From contig CM077115.1 in NCBI GenBank assembly GCA_039619475.1, positions 593,489,643-593,553,642 on the forward strand: a DNA stretch of 64,000 nt, written 5' to 3'. Both the position numbers and the translations under genes were made by a program. The notes under the pieces are model-generated. The model made no database searches. It saw nothing but the letters and a program-made list of their open reading frames with translations, and was not told the origin of the DNA. Below, one piece after another: positions 49,566-58,910 of this stretch (the stretch's first letter is position 1; every line of letters starts with the position of its first letter). Source of the DNA: Icerya purchasi (Eukaryota > Arthropoda > Insecta > Hemiptera > Monophlebidae).

Positions 49566-51968
49566 TTAAATTTTTATATTAAACAGTGGATTATTATTAT
49601 TAGGTGTTTGGTCATTTAAAATATTATTTTTATATTTATTTATATAATAATTTTCTGCAATGTTCATATTATTACCTTTGTGATAAGTGGCCAGGATGGT
49701 TACAGTATTTTCTATTGAATTAGGTTTATGTTTATTTTTAATTAGATGTTCTGCATAGGTTGATTTTTCTATTTCATTATTATTAAATGCTTTTATATGT
49801 TCTTTATATCTGCAATTGATTTTTCGCCCTGTTTGACCAATGTATGATTTCTCACAATCAGTACAATTTATTTTATATATACCACTATTTTCGTAAATAT
49901 TATTATTTTTTAAATTTAAGGTGTTTATTTTATATTTTAAATTATTTTTAGTTTTGAATGCTACATTTAAACCTTGTTTTTTGAATAAATTGGTTAATTT
50001 GTATATGTTATTGTTTATAAATGTGAATGTTATCCATCCTTTATTGTTAGTAGCATTATTGACTCTTAATTTTTGTTTATATTTTGATTTTGATTTTATT
50101 TTGTGAATTAGTTTATCTATTATTTGTTCGTCATAACCATTATTTCTTGCCAGAGTCTTTAATATATTAATTTCTATTTGTTTTTTATTTATATTCATGG
50201 GTGTAGTTAATAATCTATTTATTGCAGTCATGAAGTAAGCATATTTATGTTGGTTTGGGTGATTTGATGTTTTATGAATTATATTATCAGTGGTGGTTTG
50301 TTTTCTATAAATATTATATGTTAACTTATCATTTGATTTTATTATTGTTATATCTAAGAAATTTATTTTGTTATTTTCTTCTTTTTCCATAGTATAATGA
50401 ATATTTTTGTGAATTTTATTTAAATCATTTAGAATGTCATTTTCAGTATTACTACTATTTTCATCAAAAATTAGTAGTGTATCATCTACATATCTAATAT
50501 AAGATTTAATATTGTATTTTTGTATTATATTTTCCATGTATATTTCTTCTAAATTTTGTAGAAAGATTTCACTTAAAATACCTGACAAAGGTGAGCCCAT
50601 AGCTAATCCATTATTTTGTATATACATGGAGTTATTAAAATTAAAGTAATTTTGCTCTGTAACAGTTTTAATTATTTGGATTAATTGATTACAAAAAATA
50701 TTATTCTTTAACTTATTTACAGATTTTTTAATTATATCTATGGTTTCATTTATAGGTATATTTGTATAAAGGTTTGTTATATCATAAGAAATTAATTTAG
50801 TTTTGTTATTAATTTTTATATTTTTTAATTTATCAAAAACATCCAATCTGTTTCTAATAGTATATTTATTATTAATTGATATATAAGTTTTTAATATTTT
50901 AGTTATTAATTTTGAGATTTTATAAGAAGGTGCACTAGTATAATTTATTAGTGGTCTTATAGGAGCATTATTTTTATGTATTTTTATTAAAGGGTTAAGA
51001 GTTGGTGCTTTTGGGTTCATATTTATTAAATATTTAGCTTCATTATTATTTATTATTATATCAGATTCTTTTATTATTTTCCTTATTTTTATTTGATATT
51101 TATTAGTAGAGTTTGTTTTTATTAATTGTATATTATTTTCTTTTAAAAAATTTTCAGTTTTTTGGATGATTTCATTTTTATTGATGATTACTAAACTATT
51201 TCCCTTATCTGCTTTTACAATAACTGCATTGTTTTGTTTTAATTTACTATTGATATTTTTAATTGTGTTTTGTATTTTTAAATGTTCTATATTTGTTTCA
51301 TTTTTCTTTAAGATATTTCTGATGGCATGAGTTGCCTCAGCTCTAATAATTGTTTGATCTTCAATTGGTAATTTTTGGATAGCAGATTCAGTTTCTATAA
51401 TTAAATTTTCATATTGTTTTCTGTTATATATGTTTAAATTATATTTATAGCCCAAATTTACAGTATTAATTTCATCATTTGTTAATTGTATGTTGGTTAA
51501 GTTTATAGTTCTGGGATGAAAATTAAATTTGTTATTATCTGCAAGTTTTGGTTTTTGTTGTTTTATTAAGTTATTTAATTTCTTATCTAAAATTAGGCGT
51601 TTTTTATTAATAAATGCTTTAATTTTTAGATCTATTTCATCTAAATATAATTTTAATATTTCAAATTTTAAGTTATTAGCTAGATATATATGTAATTTTA
51701 ACATTTGAAGGTTAATTTTATTCTTTTTGTTATAAAGGAAGTTAATTTCATTTTTAATCCAAAATTTTTCAGCTTGTGATTTAGTTTTCATTGCTATATC
51801 AGATTTATTTTTTATTTTAACTACTGCATATTTAGGGATTATATTATTACTTATACAAACTTTATTAAAATATATGTTATTGATAGTTTTATATAATTTT
51901 AACTTTAAATAATAAAACTTTTGAATATATATTGCCATATCGGCATAATTAAATGTAGGTGAATACAT
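49566..51968 (-). CDS. PLE unit 14 RT/GIY-YIG ORF (intact)
   Basis: Lys27, Tyr362, with the same synonymous A (51108) as unit 12. It is the last intact ORF toward the 5' side of the array. Confidence 0.95.
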   Translation of the reverse strand: MYSPTFNYADMAIYIQKFYYLKLKLYKTINNIYFNKVCISNNIIPKYAVVKIKNKSDIAMKTKSQAEKFWIKNEINFLYNKKNKINLQMLKLHIYLANNLKFEILKLYLDEIDLKIKAFINKKRLILDKKLNNLIKQQKPKLADNNKFNFHPRTINLTNIQLTNDEINTVNLGYKYNLNIYNRKQYENLIIETESAIQKLPIEDQTIIRAEATHAIRNILKKNETNIEHLKIQNTIKNINSKLKQNNAVIVKADKGNSLVIINKNEIIQKTENFLKENNIQLIKTNSTNKYQIKIRKIIKESDIIINNNEAKYLINMNPKAPTLNPLIKIHKNNAPIRPLINYTSAPSYKISKLITKILKTYISINNKYTIRNRLDVFDKLKNIKINNKTKLISYDITNLYTNIPINETIDIIKKSVNKLKNNIFCNQLIQIIKTVTEQNYFNFNNSMYIQNNGLAMGSPLSGILSEIFLQNLEEIYMENIIQKYNIKSYIRYVDDTLLIFDENSSNTENDILNDLNKIHKNIHYTMEKEENNKINFLDITIIKSNDKLTYNIYRKQTTTDNIIHKTSNHPNQHKYAYFMTAINRLLTTPMNINKKQIEINILKTLARNNGYDEQIIDKLIHKIKSKSKYKQKLRVNNATNNKGWITFTFINNNIYKLTNLFKKQGLNVAFKTKNNLKYKINTLNLKNNNIYENSGIYKINCTDCEKSYIGQTGRKINCRYKEHIKAFNNNEIEKSTYAEHLIKNKHKPNSIENTVTILATYHKGNNMNIAENYYINKYKNNILNDQTPNNNNPLFNIKI

Positions 51969-52026
51969 CCTGTTTGTTAAAATGGTATAATAAAATAAAC
52001 TTTAATAACAAACAATATAGATCAAT

Positions 52027-52091
52027 AAATTAGATAAATACCTATTTAGAAACGTTTTCGGGCATAACCCATCATCAGCTAACACTAACTT
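52027..52091 (-). ncRNA. Hammerhead ribozyme motif (spacer 15)
   Basis: Unchanged copy upstream of the unit 14 ORF. Confidence 0.82.
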
Positions 52092-52245
52092 AAAGGAAAC
52101 TTAAAACATACTGAAGTGAATATAGGGAATACATGTGTATATATAGTAGATGTAAAGAGGAATAAACATGGCAGGTATAAAAATCTATATGTTGAAAATG
52201 CTAATAATTAATATAAAATATAAAATAAAACAAGAAGACAAAAAG

Positions 52246-54647
52246 TTAAATTTTTATATTAAACAGTGGATTATTATTATTAGGTGTTTGGTCATTTAAA
52301 ATATTATTTTTATATTTATTTATATAATAATTTTCTGCAATGTTCATATTATTACCTTTGTGATAAGTGGCCAGGATGGTTACAGTATTTTCTATTGAAT
52401 TAGGTTTATGTTTATTTTTAATTAGATGTTCTGCATAGGTTGATTTTTCTATTTCATTATTATTAAATGCTTTTATATGTTCTTTATATCTGCAATTGAT
52501 TTTTCGCCCTGTTTGACCAATGTATGATTTCTCACAATCAGTACAATTTATTTTATATATACCACTATTTTCGTAAATATTATTATTTTTTAAATTTAAG
52601 GTGTTTATTTTATATTTTAAATTATTTTTAGTTTTGAATGCTACATTTAAACCTTGTTTTTTGAATAAATTGGTTAATTTGTATATGTTATTGTTTATAA
52701 ATGTGAATGTTATCCATCCTTTATTGTTAGTAGCATTATTGACTCTTAATTTTTGTTTATATTTTGATTTTGATTTTATTTTGTGAATTAGTTTATCTAT
52801 TATTTGTTCGTCATAACCATTATTTCTTGCCAGAGTCTTTAATATATTAATTTCTATTTGTTTTTTATTTATATTCATGGGTGTAGTTAATAATCTATTT
52901 ATTGCAGTCATGAAGTAAGCATATTTATGTTGGTTTGGGTGATTTGATGTTTTATGAATTATATTATCAGTGGTGGTTTGTTTTCTATAAATATTATATG
53001 TTAACTTATCATTTGATTTTATTATTGTTATATCTAAGAAATTTATTTTGTTATTTTCTTCTTTTTCCATAGTATAATGAATATTTTTGTGAATTTTATT
53101 TAAATCATTTAGAATGTCATTTTCAGTATTACTACTATTTTCATCAAAAATTAGTAGTGTATCATCTACATATCTAATATAAGATTTAATATTGTATTTT
53201 TGTATTATATTTTCCATGTATATTTCTTCTAAATTTTGTAGAAAGATTTCACTTAAAATACCTGACAAAGGTGAGCCCATAGCTAATCCATTATTTTGTA
53301 TATACATGGAGTTATTAAAATTAAAGTAATTTTGCTCTGTAACAGTTTTAATTATTTGGATTAATTGATTACAAAAAATATTATTCTTTAACTTATTTAC
53401 AGATTTTTTAATTATATCTATGGTTTCATTTATAGGTATATTTGTATAAAGGTTTGTTATATCATAAGAAATTAATTTAGTTTTGTTATTAATTTTTATA
53501 TTTTTTAATTTATCAAAAACATCCAATCTGTTTCTAATAGTATATTTATTATTAATTGATATATTAGTTTTTAATATTTTAGTTATTAATTTTGAGATTT
53601 TATAAGAAGGTGCACTAGTATAATTTATTAGTGGTCTTATAGGAGCATTATTTTTATGTATTTTTATTAAAGGGTTAAGAGTTGGTGCTTTTGGGTTCAT
53701 ATTTATTAAATATTTAGCTTCATTATTATTTATTATTATATCAGATTCTTTTATTATTTTCCTTATTTTTATTTGATATTTATTAGTGGAGTTTGTTTTT
53801 ATTAATTGTATATTATTTTCTTTTAAAAAATTTTCAGTTTTTTGGATGATTTCATTTTTATTGATGATTACTAAACTATTTCCCTTATCTGCTTTTACAA
53901 TAACTGCATTGTTTTGTTTTAATTTACTATTGATATTTTTAATTGTGTTTTGTATTTTTAAATGTTCTATATTTTTTCATTTTTCTTTAAGATATTTCTG
54001 ATGGCATGAGTTGCCTCAGCTCTAATAATTGTTTGATCTTCAATTGGTAATTTTTGGATAGCAGATTCAGTTTCTATAATTAAATTTTCATATTGTTTTC
54101 TGTTATATATGTTTAAATTATATTTATAGCCCAAATTTACAGTATTAATTTCATCATTTGTTAATTGTATGTTGGTTAAGTTTATAGTTCTGGGATGAAA
54201 ATTAAATTTGTTATTATCTGCAAGTTTTGGTTTTTGTTGTTTTATTAAGTTATTTAATTTCTTATCTAAAATTAGGCGTTTTTTATTAATAAATGCTTTA
54301 ATTTTTAGATCTATTTCATCTAAATATAATTTTAATATTTCAAATTTTAAGTTATTAGCTAGATATATATGTAATTTTAACATTTGAAGGTTAATTTTAT
54401 TCTTTTTGTTATAAAGGAAGTTAATTTCATTTTTAATCCAAAATTTTTCAGCTTGTGATTTAGTTTTCATTGCTATATCAGATTTATTTTTTATTTTAAC
54501 TACTGCATATTTAGGGATTATATTATTACTTATACAAACTTTATTAAAATATATGTTATTGATAGTTTTATATAATTTTAACTTTAAATAATAAAACTTT
54601 TGAATATATATTGCCATATCGGCATAATTAAATGTAGGTGAATACAT
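52246..54647 (-). pseudogene. PLE unit 15 RT/GIY-YIG ORF, frameshifted
   Basis: Same 1-bp deletion as unit 8 (T6 at 53972-53977) together with Lys27 and Asn362 (T at 53565). The pieces are 226 aa (54647-53967) and 484 aa (53700-52246). Confidence 0.93.
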
Positions 54648-54705
54648 CCTGTTTGTTAAAATGGTATAATAAAATAAACTTTAATAACAAACAATATAGA
54701 TCAAT

Positions 54706-54770
54706 AAATTAGATAAATACCTATTTAGAAACGTTTTCGGGCATAACCCATCATCAGCTAACACTAACTT
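54706..54770 (-). ncRNA. Hammerhead ribozyme motif (spacer 16)
   Basis: Unchanged copy between the two adjacent broken ORFs. Confidence 0.82.
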
Positions 54771-54924
54771 AAAGGAAACTTAAAACATACTGAAGTGAAT
54801 ATAGGGAATACATGTGTATATATAGTAGATGTAAAGAGGAATAAACATGGCAGGTATAAAAATCTATATGTTGAAAATGCTAATAATTAATATAAAATAT
54901 AAAATAAAACAAGAAGACAAAAAG

Positions 54925-57326
54925 TTAAATTTTTATATTAAACAGTGGATTATTATTATTAGGTGTTTGGTCATTTAAAATATTATTTTTATATTTATTT
55001 ATATAATAATTTTCTGCAATGTTCATATTATTACCTTTGTGATAAGTGGCCAGGATGGTTACAGTATTTTCTATTGAATTAGGTTTATGTTTATTTTTAA
55101 TTAGATGTTCTGCATAGGTTGATTTTTCTATTTCATTATTATTAAATGCTTTTATATGTTCTTTATATCTGCAATTGATTTTTCGCCCTGTTTGACCAAT
55201 GTATGATTTCTCACAATCAGTACAATTTATTTTATATATACCACTATTTTCGTAAATATTATTATTTTTTAAATTTAAGGTGTTTATTTTATATTTTAAA
55301 TTATTTTTAGTTTTGAATGCTACATTTAAACCTTGTTTTTTGAATAAATTGGTTAATTTGTATATGTTATTGTTTATAAATGTGAATGTTATCCATCCTT
55401 TATTGTTAGTAGCATTATTGACTCTTAATTTTTGTTTATATTTTGATTTTGATTTTATTTTGTGAATTAGTTTATCTATTATTTGTTCGTCATAACCATT
55501 ATTTCTTGCCAGAGTCTTTAATATATTAATTTCTATTTGTTTTTTATTTATATTCATGGGTGTAGTTAATAATCTATTTATTGCAGTCATGAAGTAAGCA
55601 TATTTATGTTGGTTTGGGTGATTTGATGTTTTATGAATTATATTATCAGTGGTGGTTTGTTTTCTATAAATATTATATGTTAACTTATCATTTGATTTTA
55701 TTATTGTTATATCTAAGAAATTTATTTTGTTATTTTCTTCTTTTTCCATAGTATAATGAATATTTTTGTGAATTTTATTTAAATCATTTAGAATGTCATT
55801 TTCAGTATTACTACTATTTTCATCAAAAATTAGTAGTGTATCATCTACATATCTAATATAAGATTTAATATTGTATTTTTGTATTATATTTTCCATGTAT
55901 ATTTCTTCTAAATTTTGTAGAAAGATTTCACTTAAAATACCTGACAAAGGTGAGCCCATAGCTAATCCATTATTTTGTATATACATGGAGTTATTAAAAT
56001 TAAAGTAATTTTGCTCTGTAACAGTTTTAATTATTTGGATTAATTGATTACAAAAAATATTATTCTTTAACTTATTTACAGATTTTTTAATTATATCTAT
56101 GGTTTCATTTATAGGTATATTTGTATAAAGGTTTGTTATATCATAAGAAATTAATTTAGTTTTGTTATTAATTTTTATATTTTTTAATTTATCAAAAACA
56201 TCCAATCTGTTTCTAATAGTATATTTATTATTAATTGATATATTAGTTTTTAATATTTTAGTTATTAATTTTGAGATTTTATAAGAAGGTGCACTAGTAT
56301 AATTTATTAGTGGTCTTATAGGAGCATTATTTTTATGTATTTTTATTAAAGGGTTAAGAGTTGGTGCTTTTGGGTTCATATTTATTAAATATTTAGCTTC
56401 ATTATTATTTATTATTATATCAGATTCTTTTATTATTTTCCTTATTTTTATTTGATATTTATTAGTGGAGTTTGTTTTTATTAATTGTATATTATTTTCT
56501 TTTAAAAAATTTTCAGTTTTTTGGATGATTTCATTTTTATTGATGATTACTAAACTATTTCCCTTATCTGCTTTTACAATAACTGCATTGTTTTGTTTTA
56601 ATTTACTATTGATATTTTTAATTGTGTTTTGTATTTTTAAATGTTCTATATTTTTTCATTTTTCTTTAAGATATTTCTGATGGCATGAGTTGCCTCAGCT
56701 CTAATAATTGTTTGATCTTCAATTGGTAATTTTTGGATAGCAGATTCAGTTTCTATAATTAAATTTTCATATTGTTTTCTGTTATATATGTTTAAATTAT
56801 ATTTATAGCCCAAATTTACAGTATTAATTTCATCATTTGTTAATTGTATGTTGGTTAAGTTTATAGTTCTGGGATGAAAATTAAATTTGTTATTATCTGC
56901 AAGTTTTGGTTTTTGTTGTTTTATTAAGTTATTTAATTTCTTATCTAAAATTAGGCGTTTTTTATTAATAAATGCTTTAATTTTTAGATCTATTTCATCT
57001 AAATATAATTTTAATATTTCAAATTTTAAGTTATTAGCTAGATATATATGTAATTTTAACATTTGAAGGTTAATTTTATTCTTTTTGTTATAAAGGAAGT
57101 TAATTTCATTTTTAATCCAAAATTTTTCAGCTTGTGATTTAGTTTTCATTGCTATATCAGATTTATTTTTTATTTTAACTACTGCATATTTAGGGATTAT
57201 ATTATTACTTATACAAACTTTATTAAAATATATGTTATTGATAGTTTTATATAATTTTAACTTTAAATAATAAAACTTTTGAATATATATTGCCATATCG
57301 GCATAATTAAATGTAGGTGAATACAT
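54925..57326 (-). pseudogene. PLE unit 16 RT/GIY-YIG ORF, frameshifted
   Basis: Same deletion (T6 at 56651-56656) and alleles as unit 15, so 15 and 16 look like a recent duplication of one another. Confidence 0.93.
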
Positions 57327-57384
57327 CCTGTTTGTTAAAATGGTATAATAAAATAAACTTTAATAACAAACAATATAGATCAAT

Positions 57385-57449
57385 AAATTAGATAAATACC
57401 TATTTAGAAACGTTTTCGGGCATAACCCATCATCAGCTAACACTAACTT
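57385..57449 (-). ncRNA. Hammerhead ribozyme motif (spacer 17, most 5' copy)
   Basis: Last ribozyme copy on the 5' side; the truncated unit 17 beyond it has lost its own upstream ribozyme. Confidence 0.82.
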
Positions 57450-57603
57450 AAAGGAAACTTAAAACATACTGAAGTGAATATAGGGAATACATGTGTATAT
57501 ATAGTAGATGTAAAGAGGAATAAACATGGCAGGTATAAAAATCTATATGTTGAAAATGCTAATAATTAATATAAAATATAAAATAAAACAAGAAGACAAA
57601 AAG

Positions 57604-58256
57604 TTAAATTTTTATATTAAACAGTGGATTATTATTATTAGGTGTTTGGTCATTTAAAATATTATTTTTATATTTATTTATATAATAATTTTCTGCAATG
57701 TTCATATTATTACCTTTGTGATAAGTGGCCAGGATGGTTACAGTATTTTCTATTGAATTAGGTTTATGTTTATTTTTAATTAGATGTTCTGCATAGGTTG
57801 ATTTTTCTATTTCATTATTATTAAATGCTTTTATATGTTCTTTATATCTGCAATTGATTTTTCGCCCTGTTTGACCAATGTATGATTTCTCACAATCAGT
57901 ACAATTTATTTTATATATACCACTATTTTCGTAAATATTATTATTTTTTAAATTTAAGGTGTTTATTTTATATTTTAAATTATTTTTAGTTTTGAATGCT
58001 ACATTTAAACCTTGTTTTTTGAATAAATTGGTTAATTTGTATATGTTATTGTTTATAAATGTGAATGTTATCCATCCTTTATTGTTAGTAGCATTATTGA
58101 CTCTTAATTTTTGTTTATATTTTGATTTTGATTTTATTTTGTGAATTAGTTTATCTATTATTTGTTCGTCATAACCATTATTTCTTGCCAAAGTCTTTAA
58201 TATATTAATTTCTATTTGTTTTTTATTTATATTCATGGGTGTAGTTAATAATCTAT
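57604..58256 (-). pseudogene. PLE unit 17, 5'-truncated RT/GIY-YIG ORF
   Basis: Only the last ~217 codons remain (downstream of the RT catalytic motifs, with the GIY-YIG domain). Identity with the other units stops at 58256 inside the codons for NRLLTT. It carries a private synonymous change, A at 58191 (a Leu codon). The array therefore ends in a typical 5' truncation. Confidence 0.92.
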
Positions 58257-58268
58257 CCGTTTGTCGCG
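58257..58268. other. 12-bp remnant between PLE array and LTR, ending in a possible CGCG target duplication
   Basis: CCGTTTGTCGCG belongs neither to the PLE unit nor, by my reading, to the LTR. CGCG directly before AGTGACG could be the 4-bp target duplication of the LTR element; the 3' partner lies outside the window. Confidence 0.45.
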
Positions 58269-58590
58269 AGTGACGTATCGACTTGTCGAACCGTCGTTGT
58301 TGAATGTTAATGAATTGTTTTTTGGTCAGTCGAGTATTCTTGGGACACCCAGAATAACCGTTTTTCGGTAGTCCAGTCGGTCCGATTAGCCCTTAGCATC
58401 GTATTGCTCTAATCGTGTCGTTACAGACTTACGGAAGCCGCTATCGGTTTTTTACACATAACCGCGATCTGTATCGTCGTCATATTAAAATAAACGTAAT
58501 ATAACTAGCTTCGACTAGGTTTATTTCAAATTACGCGAAATAATTGATCGGTACTTAGTATTCCGTCCCGGGAATACAACACTCATTAAT
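58269..58590 (+). repeat. 5' LTR of an errantivirus-type Ty3/gypsy element
   Basis: Begins AGTGACGTATCG, a start I associate with the 17.6/297 group of insect errantiviruses, and ends ...CATTAAT directly before the primer-binding site; about 322 bp. A TCAGTC word (58326-58331) could be the initiator of a TATA-less promoter, and AATAAA at 58489-58494 a poly(A) signal, giving a short U3, R and U5 order. The 3' LTR is outside the window, so the exact start is inferred. Confidence 0.7.
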
Positions 58591-58608
58591 TGGCGCAGTC
58601 GGTAGGAT
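58591..58608 (+). promoter_or_regulatory. Primer-binding site, complementary to a tRNA-Ser 3' end
   Basis: TGGCGCAGTCGGTAGGAT starts right after the LTR. TGG pairs with the CCA tail, and the following bases match the acceptor strand of tRNA-Ser as used by the 17.6/297 errantivirus group. This is family knowledge; no tRNA gene is in the window. Confidence 0.8.
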
Positions 58609-58910
58609 CCATCACCGACGTTTCAAGGAAATCGTTGAGATCCATCTCTTTATGCAGGAAGGACTTACGTAACCTACCGGAAAAGCGATCACCTCATCTA
58701 GGATTTGCAGCAGTTACCAGTACGTTGAAATCCATCCCGATACGTTGGAAGGACCTACTAAGAGGTATTTACGGTCATACTTTTCGGTCATTTATCCATT
58801 ATCACTCTCTCTTTTCCTTTCTTACTCGAATTTATTATTATCGTTATTTATACATATTTTTTCGAAGTATTTGTTAGTATTTATTAATATTCGTAAATCG
58901 TTTTTTCGTC
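58609..58910 (+). other. Untranslated leader of the errantivirus
   Basis: About 300 nt between primer site and gag, containing repeated words (GAAATCCATCCCGATACGTTGG and GAGATCCATCTC types near 58630 and 58730). Short ORFs here (58590-58877, 58745-58981) look like leader translation, not proteins. A packaging signal or splice donor for env would be expected in this region but is not identified. Confidence 0.5.

Larger units (their letters stand above)
14429..58256 (-). repeat. Tandem array of Penelope-like elements, 2,680-bp period, 16 complete ORF units plus a truncated one
   Basis: Head-to-tail units, all on the minus strand. ORF 3' ends lie at 14727 and every 2,680 bp after it; three units are 2,679 bp because of a 1-bp deletion. 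The left (3') edge at 14429 lies 21 nt into the next ORF copy: sequence identical to the repeat begins there and the preceding base differs. The right (5') edge is at 58256, 652 bp into unit 17. Units are almost identical; I see variation at only five positions. Overlapping, staggered tandem copies with ends inside the ORF start are known for PLEs (pseudo-LTRs), but pairs are the common case. Confidence 0.95.

Noticed and set aside
15082..58144. Plus-strand ORFs of 61, 71 and 74 codons repeated in every PLE unit
   Set aside because: They are exact antisense shadows of the GIY-YIG and N-terminal parts of the RT ORF. Their recurrence only reflects unit identity, and the 74-codon one disappears when a GTG is changed by a synonymous RT substitution.
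14429..58256. Regular repeats as a CRISPR array
   Set aside because: The repeat unit is 2,680 bp and protein-coding, with no short repeat-spacer structure; the host is eukaryotic.
14429..58256. Telomeric PLE array
   Set aside because: The protein has a full GIY-YIG domain, unlike the endonuclease-less telomeric PLEs, and no TTAGG-type repeats are seen at either edge.
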